Part shown: positions 1-8,211 of the stretch, piece by piece
How positions within the stretch are numbered: the first letter of the stretch is position 1
How the letters are laid out: each line of letters starts with the position of its first letter
Position numbers and translations under genes: made by a program
Notes under the pieces: generated by a model
Database searches by the model: none
What the model saw: the letters and a program-made list of their open reading frames with translations, nothing else
Told to the model about the DNA's origin: nothing
From: Sneathiella chungangensis
Lineage (GTDB): Bacteria > Pseudomonadota > Alphaproteobacteria > Sneathiellales > Sneathiellaceae
Direction of reading: 5' to 3'
NCBI RefSeq assembly: GCF_009882935.1
Contig: NZ_WTVA01000015.1
Location: 1,063,108 to 1,127,107 of the forward strand
DNA: 64,000 bases

Positions 1-18
1 AGGGAGTACGCGGACTAG
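1..18 (+). CDS. Possible C-terminal end of an upstream gene
   Basis: Frame 1 reads Arg-Glu-Tyr-Ala-Asp and then a TAG stop at 16-18. Its position just before the methyltransferase would suit an upstream member of the same operon. Six codons are far too few to identify a family, and the reading could be chance. Confidence 0.25.
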   Translation, partial: REYAD

Positions 19-42
19 TTGGCAGTTTGCGTAAGATGTCGG

Positions 43-738
43 ATGAACCGCGAAACCACGAATAAAATCAGGTTTGTACTGGAAGATTTATTGCCGCCGT
101 TGTTGCGGGATTCGGTTTTGTTCAAATGGCTCGCCAAGGCCATCTGGGGCGACCATATCGTCGCGCTCGCGGAGTTTCGCAAGAATGCGCCTTTTCTGAC
201 CGACGAGGAATATGAGAAGCTCTACCGCCAGCATCCCCGCGTCCATGACCTCACGGATAACTCGGACGCCTGCATTCGCCGCATTGCCGAGGAAGTTGTC
301 GGACGGTCCATAATCGACGTCGGATGCGGAACCGGATATCTGCTCCGGCGAATTATGGAAATCCGCGGGGAAGAATTTGACAGGGTGACGGGAACGGACC
401 TGATCGTCCCCGACGCGCAGGAGGGCATCGAACTCGTCCCGGCGAAAATCGAGAAACTGCCGTTTGCGGACGACGCGTTCGATACGGTGATCTGCACGCA
501 TGTGATTGAACATATCCTCGACTACCGCACCGCGATACAGGAGCTTCGCCGTATCTGCCGCAGGAAGCTTATCATCGTTGTGCCGCGGGAGCGGGAGTAT
601 CGGTATACGTTCAACCCGCATTTCAATTTTTTCCCGTACCCGGAGAGTTTCCTGAGGGCGATGCAGCCGGTGCCCGCCGATTATTCGTGCGAGGACATCA
701 ACCGGGACATTTTTTACTGCGAGACGCGCGAGTCGTGA
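43..738 (+). CDS. Class I SAM-dependent methyltransferase
   Basis: A 231-residue protein with the SAM-binding glycine motif IDVGCGTGY at residues 91-99. The acidic residue ending the second strand follows (GTDL, about 117-120), and then a CTHVIEH segment at about 151-157, as in Methyltransf_11-type enzymes. The substrate cannot be read from the sequence. I chose the ATG at 43; an in-frame TTG at 19 would add eight residues and has AGGGAG upstream, so it remains possible. The gene lies 10 bp before a small EamA/SMR-like membrane protein on the same strand. That pairing suggests a glycolipid or polyprenyl-sugar locus extending to the left of the window, which is inference only. Confidence 0.85.
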   Translation: MNRETTNKIRFVLEDLLPPLLRDSVLFKWLAKAIWGDHIVALAEFRKNAPFLTDEEYEKLYRQHPRVHDLTDNSDACIRRIAEEVVGRSIIDVGCGTGYLLRRIMEIRGEEFDRVTGTDLIVPDAQEGIELVPAKIEKLPFADDAFDTVICTHVIEHILDYRTAIQELRRICRRKLIIVVPREREYRYTFNPHFNFFPYPESFLRAMQPVPADYSCEDINRDIFYCETRES

Positions 739-748
739 GGAGGAAGTA

Positions 749-1102
749 ATGGATTTTGCAAAAGATGCGGCCCTGATCATGCTGCCCATCGTTATTGCCG
801 TTGGGCAGATCCTCTTCAAGATCACCAGCCGCGACGTCGCGGCGCTGGATGTCGCGTCGCTGCTGAAGCTATCCGTGAACGGCTATTTTATTGTTGCGTT
901 GCTGCTGTACGCGGTGGCGACCGTGGCCTGGGTTTATGTGCTGCGGCATTTTCCGCTCAGCAAGGCCTATATGTTCATGGGCCTCACCTTTGTTTTCGTG
1001 CCGCTGTTGAGCTACTGGTTCTTGAAGGAGCCGATAAGTCTCCGGTATCTGGCGGGCGCGGCCTTTATCGTTCTCGGGATCTGGCTGGCCCGGACGGCCT
1101 GA
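749..1102 (+). CDS. Small EamA/SMR-type membrane protein (ArnE/ArnF-like half-flippase)
   Basis: A 117-residue protein made almost wholly of four hydrophobic helices. Its C-terminal pattern (FLKEPIS, then RYLAGAAFIVLGI) is typical of the EamA/small multidrug resistance fold. Family members of this length act as dimers, either as drug exporters or as lipid-linked sugar flippases such as ArnE/ArnF. A GAGGAAG ribosome binding site precedes the ATG. It closely follows a methyltransferase, which slightly favours a role in envelope glycolipid handling over drug export. It has no partner half-transporter in the window. Confidence 0.75.
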   Translation: MDFAKDAALIMLPIVIAVGQILFKITSRDVAALDVASLLKLSVNGYFIVALLLYAVATVAWVYVLRHFPLSKAYMFMGLTFVFVPLLSYWFLKEPISLRYLAGAAFIVLGIWLARTA

Positions 1103-1105
1103 ACG

Positions 1106-1627
1106 TCACATGACCTTGATAAACTGGTAGAAAACCACGAAGCCGGCCGCGGCGATGGCAACGCCATAAGGAAGCTGCAAGCCCAACGCCTTACCGGCCT
1201 GTAACATCGGCGCCGGTTTCTTCAGAACAGTCATGAAAAACCAGTCAACCAGCCCGGAAACGGCCGGCATTCGGTAAATTATCATCGGAATGACATAGAT
1301 CAGGGCGAGAATGCCGCCGGCAAGGCAGGTCATCAGCAAAAGCAGCATCAGTTGATCCGGCCCGGCCCAGAAGGCGAGAGCCGCCAGCAGCTTGACATCG
1401 CCACCGCCGAGCCAGCCCAGCGAAAAAATGAAAATCCCGACGACGAGAACGGCCATTCCGCACAGCAGATGCCAGGGCATTTCCGCCCAGTCTCCGGCAA
1501 ATCCCGCGTCGACGAAGTACAGCGCCGCGATAATGAGCGGCAGCAAATTCGGAATCCGGCGGGAGAATACATCCCATGCCGCAGCAAGAAGAACCAGGCC
1601 ACCGGCGGACATCATCAGGACAGGCAT
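1106..1627 (-). CDS. A24-family prepilin peptidase (CpaA/TadV-like)
   Basis: A 173-residue polytopic membrane protein. The two aspartates expected of GxGD-type aspartic proteases are present: Asp19 before the basic loop SRRIPN, and Asp77 in GGGDVKLL. There is no N-terminal methyltransferase domain with paired cysteines, so it resembles the short TadV/CpaA peptidases that process Flp-type pilins. No pilin or tad secretion gene lies in the window, so it is an isolated copy here. It is convergent with the small membrane protein, with only 3 bp between the stop codons. Confidence 0.85.
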   Translation of the reverse strand: MPVLMMSAGGLVLLAAAWDVFSRRIPNLLPLIIAALYFVDAGFAGDWAEMPWHLLCGMAVLVVGIFIFSLGWLGGGDVKLLAALAFWAGPDQLMLLLLMTCLAGGILALIYVIPMIIYRMPAVSGLVDWFFMTVLKKPAPMLQAGKALGLQLPYGVAIAAAGFVVFYQFIKVM

Positions 1628-1740
1628 TTACGCATCCTCTGGAGCAAAGCAGTAACGATTGCCGTAAATCCTAGCCGCCAGTTATTAGGATATGGTTAAG
1701 GAAAGGCGACCGCGAAAGTGGGAAATCTGCGATATGCCGG

Positions 1741-1826
1741 TGGTGCCCCTGGCCTGACTCGAACAGGCACGCCCTAAGGACAACAGATTTTGAGTCTGTC
1801 GCGTCTACCAATTCCGCCACAGGGGC
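1741..1826 (-). tRNA. tRNA-Leu (anticodon CAA)
   Basis: Read on the minus strand, an 86-nt cloverleaf begins GCCCCTG, pairs with CAGGGGC at its 3' end, and carries an encoded CCA. The anticodon stem ACAGA/TCTGT encloses a CTCAAAA loop, which gives anticodon CAA for UUG leucine codons. The long variable arm is that of a class II tRNA, as expected for leucine. The T arm contains GTTCGAGTC. Confidence 0.95.
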
Positions 1827-1988
1827 CCGTGTGGAAAATCCGCACTATAGCGATGAATTTTGAAGGGTCAATAGGACTTCTCGCCGATGATATCATTAGA
1901 TGAAATCGACGATAAGCATTGTGGCCGCGCGCGAAAACGGCTAGAAAGTTTAGTCTTTATTTGGTTTTGTCTAGCTTTTGGTCCGCCT

Positions 1989-2570
1989 ATGTTGCGACGT
2001 TTGTATGATTTCACGATGGGACTGGCGGCAAAGCCGCGAGCGAAATGGTTTCTCGGCGGCGTTTCCTTCGCCGAAAGTTCGTTCTTTCCGATCCCGCCCG
2101 ATGTTCTGCTGATCCCCATGGTGCTGGCCAATCGCAAGGAAGCCTGGCGCCTTGCGTTTCTCTGCAGCCTGACCTCGGTGGTTGGCGGGATGTTCGGCTA
2201 TCTGGTCGGCTATCTCTTTTTCGACTGGATCGGCGCGCCAATTATCGATTTTTACGGCTATACGGACAAGTTTGACAATTTTACCGACGCCTATAACGAA
2301 TGGGGTGGATGGATCGTCGCCTTTTTCGGGCTGACGCCGTTTCCCTACAAGGTCATCACGATCGCCAGCGGCGTCACCCATCTCGATCTTCTGGTTTTTA
2401 TCGTCGCATCGGTCCTGTCCCGCAGCCTCCGGTTCTTCCTGGTCGCCGGGCTTCTCTGGAAGTTCGGGGCGCCGATACAGCTGTTTATCGAGAAATACCT
2501 CGGCCTCCTGACCATTCTCTTTTTCATTCTGCTCATTGGCGGGTTCGTGGCGATCAAATATATGCTGTAG
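1989..2570 (+). CDS. YqaA/DedA-family inner membrane protein
   Basis: A 193-residue membrane protein of the SNARE-associated/DedA superfamily, in its short YqaA form. Visible hallmarks are the FAESSFFPIPPD segment near the N terminus, a glycine-rich re-entrant region (GGMFGYLVGY), and a PFPYKVITIASG segment. Related proteins are implicated in lipid scrambling and membrane homeostasis; the exact role of this subgroup is not settled. I placed the start at the ATG at 1989, because the 34 upstream in-frame residues do not resemble the family. Confidence 0.8.
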   Translation: MLRRLYDFTMGLAAKPRAKWFLGGVSFAESSFFPIPPDVLLIPMVLANRKEAWRLAFLCSLTSVVGGMFGYLVGYLFFDWIGAPIIDFYGYTDKFDNFTDAYNEWGGWIVAFFGLTPFPYKVITIASGVTHLDLLVFIVASVLSRSLRFFLVAGLLWKFGAPIQLFIEKYLGLLTILFFILLIGGFVAIKYML

Positions 2571-2594
2571 AAGACGAGAAAGGACCCGGCCGCT

Positions 2595-3092
2595 TTGCCA
2601 ATTTTGAGAAAAAACGCACTTTGGGTGGCCCTGCTCGCGAGTATGGGAGCCTTGGGAACTGCTTTTGTCGCACAGTATGTATTTGATCTCTGGCCCTGCG
2701 TCCTCTGCCTCTATCAGCGCTGGCCCTATGCGGCCGTCATTGTGATCGCGATTGCCGGGATCGCCCTGCAACGGCGTATGGGGGCGGGACCCTTCCTCCT
2801 CCTGTGCGCCGTCGGGTTTCTCGCAACCGCCGCAATTGGCGGTTTCCATGTGGGCGTCGAGCAGGGCTGGTGGGAAGGAACCGCGGAATGTGTCGGCGAT
2901 ACCAGCAAGGTGGATAATCTCCAGGATCTGAAGGCCAAGATCATGTCGACGCCGATTGTCCGCTGCGATGAGGTGGCATGGTCGCTCTTTGGCATATCGA
3001 TGGCGGGATATAATGTCATTGCGGCGACGATTCTTGCTGTTTTTTGCCTGTTCTCCGCGCTAACTTCAAGGAAGAGCGAGTTGGAGGCGTAA
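2595..3092 (+). CDS. dsbB: Disulfide bond formation protein DsbB
   Basis: A 165-residue protein with four predicted membrane helices. The first periplasmic loop holds Cys35-V-L-Cys38 just before QRWPY, and the second holds Cys99 and Cys124. This is the two-pair layout by which DsbB reoxidises periplasmic DsbA and passes electrons to quinone. The start is a TTG at 2595. The stop codon is followed directly by the ATG of coq7, so the two genes are probably co-transcribed. Pairing a quinone-reducing enzyme with a ubiquinone biosynthesis gene is functionally sensible. Confidence 0.9.
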   Translation: MPILRKNALWVALLASMGALGTAFVAQYVFDLWPCVLCLYQRWPYAAVIVIAIAGIALQRRMGAGPFLLLCAVGFLATAAIGGFHVGVEQGWWEGTAECVGDTSKVDNLQDLKAKIMSTPIVRCDEVAWSLFGISMAGYNVIAATILAVFCLFSALTSRKSELEA

Positions 3093-3665
3093 ATGAGAAA
3101 AAAGACCGCGAAAGACACCAAACCGGCCTTCGGGCGCCAGCCCGGCGACCTCAGCCCCCGGGAGCAGATTGAACGGATCATCCGTGTCGATCATGCCGGT
3201 GAATTCGGCGCGGTGCGGATTTACGAAGGTCAGCTTGCCGTCCTTGAAAAAACCGAATCCGGAGAGACGCTTCGCCATATGAAAGCGCAGGAAGAGGTTC
3301 ATAGGCAGAAATTCGAGGAATTGCTGAGCGAGAGACGCGTCCGCCCGACTATTTTAAGCCCGCTCTGGCACGTCGCCGGATTCGCTCTTGGCGCCGGCAC
3401 GGCGATGCTGGGCAAGGAAGCGGCGATGGCCTGCACGGAGGCCGTCGAGGAAGTGATTGACGAGCATTATCGCGATCAGCTCGACACGCTGGATGACAGC
3501 GAGGGGGAGCTGAAGGAAATTATATCCAGATATCGCGATGAAGAGATTGAGCATCGGGATATCGCCCGCGAGCAGGGCGCAAGTGAAGCGCCCGGCTATG
3601 AACTTCTGACCTCCGCCGTAAAGGCCGGATCGAAGCTTGCCATCTGGCTGTCCTCACGGATCTGA
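3093..3665 (+). CDS. coq7: Demethoxyubiquinone hydroxylase Coq7
   Basis: A 190-residue di-iron hydroxylase that adds the ring hydroxyl group in a late step of ubiquinone synthesis. The carboxylate-bridged iron site is visible: Glu37 in the HAGEFGA segment, Glu67-x-x-His70, the Glu119/Glu120 region with His125, and Glu151-x-x-His154. The helical ferritin-like spacing matches the family. It begins immediately after the dsbB stop codon. A GAGTTGGAGG stretch inside the end of dsbB provides the ribosome binding site. Confidence 0.92.
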   Translation: MRKKTAKDTKPAFGRQPGDLSPREQIERIIRVDHAGEFGAVRIYEGQLAVLEKTESGETLRHMKAQEEVHRQKFEELLSERRVRPTILSPLWHVAGFALGAGTAMLGKEAAMACTEAVEEVIDEHYRDQLDTLDDSEGELKEIISRYRDEEIEHRDIAREQGASEAPGYELLTSAVKAGSKLAIWLSSRI

Positions 3666-3677
3666 CGATCCATAGAC

Positions 3678-4406
3678 TTACGGGAAATCGCAGCGCGTCG
3701 CCGAAATGGTGGCGAAGCTTTGCTTGCCGGCAAGAATGCTGAAGCGATACTCGTTGGGTCCGAAAACCACGCTTTTATGCAGCGGCAGAACACCGGTGAG
3801 TTTTTCCGTCTGGCCACCCAGCTGCGTGAAGAGGATCTCGACCGGCTGGTTCGGGTCATACCAGGCTTCGACCTTTCCTTCCGAATTGGTAACCGAGGTC
3901 CCGTTTCCCGTTACCGTAATGGTGCCATCGCCAAGGCTGATGGAATTTCCCGGGCTCGAGAAAATCGGGGTATTGACGATAAAGCGCTTCGTTTCGGGCG
4001 CCGCGTCGCAATTCTGGCTGTTCTGCGCGAGCGTAATCAGGGAAATCAGCCGCTCCGGCTCCAGCCCGTCGGCCAGGCGTTTCTGCACCAGATCGAGAAT
4101 ATCGCGCGTCGGCCCGCTCGGGATTTCATTCTCAAACTTGTCGCGCCAGACACGGGCTTCCGCCAGCGCGGCGCTCTGCTTGTCGAGTGCGGCCCGGGCC
4201 TGATCGTTCAGGCGGTCATTTTCTGTCGTCAAAACGATGACCTGGCCTTCGATATCGGCAATGCGCCGATCCGCATTTGCCTGGCCTTCATAATATCCAT
4301 AGACGCCGGCACCGGCCAGCAGCGCGATGTAGAAGACGAACTTGAAGAAGCGGTTGCGCCGTTGCCGCGCTAGTTTTTTTTCTGAAAGACCGAGGCCATA
4401 ACTCAT
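3678..4406 (-). CDS. Single-pass membrane protein with coiled coil, function unknown
   Basis: A 242-residue protein I do not recognise. It has a basic N terminus (LARQRRNRFF), one hydrophobic helix at about 24-42, a charged segment at about 45-100 likely to form a coiled coil, and a C-terminal half rich in beta-strand-like sequence. Two cysteines occur outside the membrane, one near residue 133 and one near the C terminus, and could pair in the periplasm. The topology suggests a membrane-anchored periplasmic protein. It is convergent with coq7, with 12 bp between stops. Confidence 0.7.
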   Translation of the reverse strand: MSYGLGLSEKKLARQRRNRFFKFVFYIALLAGAGVYGYYEGQANADRRIADIEGQVIVLTTENDRLNDQARAALDKQSAALAEARVWRDKFENEIPSGPTRDILDLVQKRLADGLEPERLISLITLAQNSQNCDAAPETKRFIVNTPIFSSPGNSISLGDGTITVTGNGTSVTNSEGKVEAWYDPNQPVEILFTQLGGQTEKLTGVLPLHKSVVFGPNEYRFSILAGKQSFATISATRCDFP

Positions 4407-4503
4407 TGTGCGTCACATCTCAACGGTGAAAGGAACAGGTGTAAATTGGCTATTATATAGACGCCGAAGCGCGGTAAAGGCAAGTGGGGGTTGGGAAAAT
4501 CGC

Positions 4504-5121
4504 TTATTCTTCGAGTTCTGTGTCCCAGTAGAGATAATCCCGCCAGCTTTCATGCAGGTAATTGGGCGGGAAGGCGCGGCCCTGTTTGTTGAGCATTTGC
4601 GGCGTGGGTATGTAAGGACGGATTTCCGGGAACATATTTACTTCCCGGGGAAGCCTGCCTCCTTTCCTCATGTTGCAGGGCGCGCAAGCCGTTGTGATAT
4701 TCTCCCAGACGGTCTGTCCGCCGAGGCGGCGCGGCAGCACATGATCGAAGGTCAGTTCCTCAAGCGATCCGCAGTACTGGCAACGGAATCCGTCGCGCAG
4801 GAATACGTTAAAGCGGGTGAAGGCCGGCTGCTTGCTCTGTTTGATATAGCGCTTGAGACTGATCACGCTCGGCAGGCGCATCTCGAAGCTGGGGGAGCGG
4901 ACGACCCGGTCATATTCAGAGACAATATCGACGCGCTCAAGAAACACCGATTTGAGCGTATCCTGCCAGGACCACAATGACAGCGGAAAATAGCTCAACG
5001 GCCGGTAATCGGCGTTTAAAACCAGGGCCGGATATTTTTCCACGGACGTTTGCAAGGCTATCGTAGTCTCCAAACAGGATGTTTTCGTTGAAAGTTTGGC
5101 CTGTCCCTCCGAAAATTGCAA
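4504..5121 (-). CDS. HNH endonuclease family protein
   Basis: A protein of up to 205 residues with an HNH fold in its C-terminal half. It shows CQYCG followed by LTFDHVLPR, WENITTAC and CAPCNMRKG, giving the four zinc cysteines, the catalytic His of the DH pair and the structural Asn. The N-terminal half (YPALVLNADYRPL onward) is conserved in a widespread group of stand-alone bacterial HNH proteins whose biological role is unclear. The start is uncertain: TTG at 5121, TTG at 5055 and GTG at 5043 are all in frame and none has an ideal ribosome binding site. Nothing around it suggests a restriction system or mobile element. Confidence 0.8.
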   Translation of the reverse strand: MQFSEGQAKLSTKTSCLETTIALQTSVEKYPALVLNADYRPLSYFPLSLWSWQDTLKSVFLERVDIVSEYDRVVRSPSFEMRLPSVISLKRYIKQSKQPAFTRFNVFLRDGFRCQYCGSLEELTFDHVLPRRLGGQTVWENITTACAPCNMRKGGRLPREVNMFPEIRPYIPTPQMLNKQGRAFPPNYLHESWRDYLYWDTELEE

Positions 5122-5256
5122 ACCCTAATACAGCATTTTGTATGAAATATTTTTGAAACTACCGCATGTTGAGGGCTTTATTCTGCCAAACCGACGCTCC
5201 CTTTAAGATAGAGTTGTCCGGGTAGATTGTCGAGCGGTCCGGGAGATAACGCCGCC

Positions 5257-5901
5257 TTATTGCGCGGTGTTTTTCCGGCGTGTTGGCGCCTGGACGACAT
5301 CGGCATAATAGCGCCAGAGGATCCGCGCGGCGAACGTCCGGTAGGGCCGAAGCGGTTCCGCCAGCGCGTCCATTGTGGCGATGTCCGGCCGGTCGGGCAG
5401 TTTCTTAAGATGACCGAGGGCGGCCTGCAGCGCGACATCGCCCGCCGGCCAGATATCCGTCCGGCCGAGACAGGAGATCATGTAGATTTCCGCCGTCCAT
5501 CGGCCAATCCCCTTCACCTGGGTGAGCTGGTCTCGCACGGCGTCGTCATCATGGCCGTGAAGCGCCTCCAGAAGCAGTCGGCCCTCGATGATCTCTTCGG
5601 CGAGGGCGCGGCAATATCGCGCCTTTTGACGACTGAGCCCGAGGGCGCGCAACTCTTCCTCGCCATGCCTGATCAGGCGGTCCGGCGTAAACGGCGTCAC
5701 CGCAGCGGTCAGCCGCCGCCAGATGGCCTCGGCGCTGGCCAGCGACACTTGCTGTTCGACGATGATTTTCGTCAGATGTTCAAACCCAGCCGGTCGCCCG
5801 CGATCCGGCAGGGGTTGAATTAGGGTGAGGGCATGAGCGAAGTCCGGGTCGCGGTCGGCGATAAATGCCAGAGCCGCTGCACTATCGCCGTCCGCCGTCA
5901 T
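5257..5901 (-). CDS. DNA-3-methyladenine glycosylase II (AlkA-like)
   Basis: A 214-residue HhH-GPD base-excision repair glycosylase. The helix-hairpin-helix is VKGIGRWTAEIYM at 129-141, and the catalytic aspartate is Asp155 in WPAGDVALQ. The short length, without the N-terminal domain of E. coli AlkA, matches the common alphaproteobacterial form. It removes alkylated purines from DNA. Its start codon overlaps the end of the S41 protease gene by 4 bp (ATGA), so translation is probably coupled, although no functional link between the two is obvious. Confidence 0.88.
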   Translation of the reverse strand: MTADGDSAAALAFIADRDPDFAHALTLIQPLPDRGRPAGFEHLTKIIVEQQVSLASAEAIWRRLTAAVTPFTPDRLIRHGEEELRALGLSRQKARYCRALAEEIIEGRLLLEALHGHDDDAVRDQLTQVKGIGRWTAEIYMISCLGRTDIWPAGDVALQAALGHLKKLPDRPDIATMDALAEPLRPYRTFAARILWRYYADVVQAPTRRKNTAQ

Positions 5902-7184
5902 TGCGTTGTCGCAAAGGCCGTCGTCATCCCGGTCGAGCAGTTCAGGCTTTGCGCGGCCAGTGCGATCTGCTGCGCATCGCTTTCGCCGTCTTCAACCTTG
6001 TGCGGGATGTCCGGCGTCAGGCCGACGCCGTGGAAGGTCGGGCCGCCGCCTGTGGTAAAGCGTCCGGTGGTCAGGCGGAGCCCGCCGCCATTGCGCAGCG
6101 GCATCAGCGACTGCATCAGGCCCTTGCCATAACTCTGTTCGCCGAACAGCTTTGCCCGGGCCTGATATTTGAGGGCGCCCGCCACGATTTCAGACGACGA
6201 GGCGGATTTCTTGTTCAGCATGACAACGATAGGCGCGCCTTGCGTCTGGTCTCCGCTGTCCGCCTCGCGGGCGACAAGTTCGCGGCCGCGGTTTTCGACG
6301 GAATAGATATTGCCGCCATCGAGAAAGGCATCCGCAACGATCTCGGCGGCGGAGACGAGGCCGCCGGGGTTGTTCCGCATGTCGAGAACGATACCGCAAA
6401 GGCCGGACCCCAGCCTGTACCGGATATCCTGTAGCGCGGTGGTCACGCCCGGGCCGGTTTTCTTGGTAAAGGAGAAAATCCGGATATAGCCGACATTCCC
6501 CTCGATATGATGGGCGACGGCGGCAACTTCCACTTCACGGCGTGTCACGGAAATCTTGAGCGGTGTCGGCGCATTCACCCGTTTGATGGTCAGCGCCGCC
6601 ACAGTATTTTCTGGGCCGCGCAGCCGTTTGCGCGCCTGCGCCAGAGTAAGGCCATCGATCGGATCGCCATCAACATGGGTGATGATATCCTTTTCCTGCA
6701 CGCCGGCTTCCTCGGCGCCGGAGCCGGCAAGCAGGCTCATGACGGTCAGTTGGCCGTCAATCGTCCGGATATGTATGCCGAGGCCGACGAAATGGCCGTC
6801 CAGGCTTTCGCGGTAAGAGGAAAAGCTTTGCGGCGCCATATAGCCGGTATAGCGATCCATCGACGCGAGCATGGCATTCAGCGCGCGGGTGGTCGGATCA
6901 CTCTCTCCTTCATCGTCCTCGGGAATTGCTTTCAGGCCCTCTATGGCCTTGTCGATAAGATCTTCGGGGTTGACGTCATCCACATAGCGCCGATCCACTG
7001 TCTGCAGCACATCGGCCATAATGCCAATATTCTGCGCCATCATGGGATCATTCTTGACCGTCTCGCGATAGGCCATTTCGTACCGGTCCATCGCAACATT
7101 GACATCATGGTCTCTGGTAATCGGAATCGCACAGGCCGTCACCAGCATCAATATGTTCAGTGCGATCAATATTCTTTTAAACAT
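5898..7184 (-). CDS. S41-family carboxyl-terminal processing protease, lipoprotein
   Basis: A 428-residue secreted protease. The N terminus has a lipoprotein signal ending LVTAC, with Cys18 as the lipidation site. A PDZ domain spans roughly 128-215 (VGLGIHI, then VDGDPIDGL). The S41 domain follows, with the nucleophile in the SASSSEI stretch at 327-333 and the general base Lys354 in SYGKGLMQ. Such C-terminal processing proteases trim or degrade periplasmic substrates and peptidoglycan enzymes. Lipid anchoring would hold it at the outer or inner membrane. alkA follows with a 4 bp overlap. Confidence 0.88.
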   Translation of the reverse strand: MFKRILIALNILMLVTACAIPITRDHDVNVAMDRYEMAYRETVKNDPMMAQNIGIMADVLQTVDRRYVDDVNPEDLIDKAIEGLKAIPEDDEGESDPTTRALNAMLASMDRYTGYMAPQSFSSYRESLDGHFVGLGIHIRTIDGQLTVMSLLAGSGAEEAGVQEKDIITHVDGDPIDGLTLAQARKRLRGPENTVAALTIKRVNAPTPLKISVTRREVEVAAVAHHIEGNVGYIRIFSFTKKTGPGVTTALQDIRYRLGSGLCGIVLDMRNNPGGLVSAAEIVADAFLDGGNIYSVENRGRELVAREADSGDQTQGAPIVVMLNKKSASSSEIVAGALKYQARAKLFGEQSYGKGLMQSLMPLRNGGGLRLTTGRFTTGGGPTFHGVGLTPDIPHKVEDGESDAQQIALAAQSLNCSTGMTTAFATTQ

Positions 7185-7324
7185 TTGTCTCGCCCGTTGA
7201 AATTTTTTATAATTAACAAAATATTAACAAAGGCTAGCGCCGGGCCGGTTGGCTGACAAGAAAAACAGATAAAATTTTAGATGTATTTGAGTATTTTTTT
7301 CGGACCGACCTCCTTGTTAACTAT

Positions 7325-8170
7325 ATGGTAACTATAACGCGTTTCGCGCCAAGCCCAACAGGTTTTCTTCATCTCGGACATGTTTATTCGGCATCGCTCG
7401 CCCGCAGGAGGGCGCGTGAGGATGGCGGGAAATTCCTGCTCCGGATCGAGGATATCGATGTCACCAGATGCCGCCCGGAATTCGAGGAGGCGATCTACGA
7501 GGACCTGGCCTGGCTGGGTCTCGACTGGGATGCGCCGGTACGCCGCCAGAGCGATCATTTAGACGACTATGCCGCCCTGCTCGAGAAGCTCAGCGACCGC
7601 GATTTGATCTATCCCTGTTTTTGCACGAGAAAGGAAATTGCGGCGGAGATCGCCCGCAGCAATACCGCGCCGCATGGCCCCGAAGGTCCAGCATATCCGG
7701 GCACTTGCCGTAACATGACGGATGCCGAGCGGCAGTCCCGGTTCGCGCGCGGTGACGCATACGCGCTTCGGCTGAATATGGTTAATGCGGTTGCCTCGGT
7801 TGACCTCGCCGCCCTGCGGTTTGAGGAAATCGGAAAGGGCTTCATCCTATGTGATCCGTTGCCCTTCGGGGACATCGTACTTGCCCGGAAAGAGACACCG
7901 GCGAGCTATCATCTGACGGTCACCTTTGACGATGCGATCCAGAATGTTAACCATGTTATCCGGGGGCAGGACCTGTTCCCCTCGACCCATATTCACCGGT
8001 TACTGCAGGCGCTTCTTGACCTGCCGACGCCCGCCTATTTTCACCATGGACTGATCTCCGACAACAAGGGCCGGCGCCTGTCGAAACGTGACAAGGATGC
8101 AACAATCAAATCTTTACGTGAATATGGTTACCGTCCCGAGGAGGTTCTGAAAATGGTCGATTATGGTTAA
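7325..8170 (+). CDS. gluQ: Glutamyl-Q tRNA(Asp) synthetase
   Basis: A 281-residue class I synthetase paralogue that lacks the anticodon-binding domain. Visible motifs are the HIGH-type HLGH at 16-19 after FAPSPTG, the zinc-site cysteines Cys98, Cys100 and Cys128, and the KMSKS-type sequence RLSKRD near 250. GluQRS charges glutamate onto queuosine of tRNA(Asp). The protein ends soon after the KMSKS region, which separates it from full-length GltX (about 470 residues). The ATG has no clear ribosome binding site; the preceding bases are pyrimidine-rich. Confidence 0.93.
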   Translation: MVTITRFAPSPTGFLHLGHVYSASLARRRAREDGGKFLLRIEDIDVTRCRPEFEEAIYEDLAWLGLDWDAPVRRQSDHLDDYAALLEKLSDRDLIYPCFCTRKEIAAEIARSNTAPHGPEGPAYPGTCRNMTDAERQSRFARGDAYALRLNMVNAVASVDLAALRFEEIGKGFILCDPLPFGDIVLARKETPASYHLTVTFDDAIQNVNHVIRGQDLFPSTHIHRLLQALLDLPTPAYFHHGLISDNKGRRLSKRDKDATIKSLREYGYRPEEVLKMVDYG

Positions 8171-8211
8171 TTTTCGGCACTTTTCTGCGAATCTTCCCAC
8201 CGGGCTTTCTA

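Noticed and set aside
4504-5121. HNH nuclease as part of a restriction, toxin or homing system
   Set aside because: There is no methyltransferase partner, immunity gene, intron or repeat around it, and stand-alone members of this HNH group are common in chromosomes.
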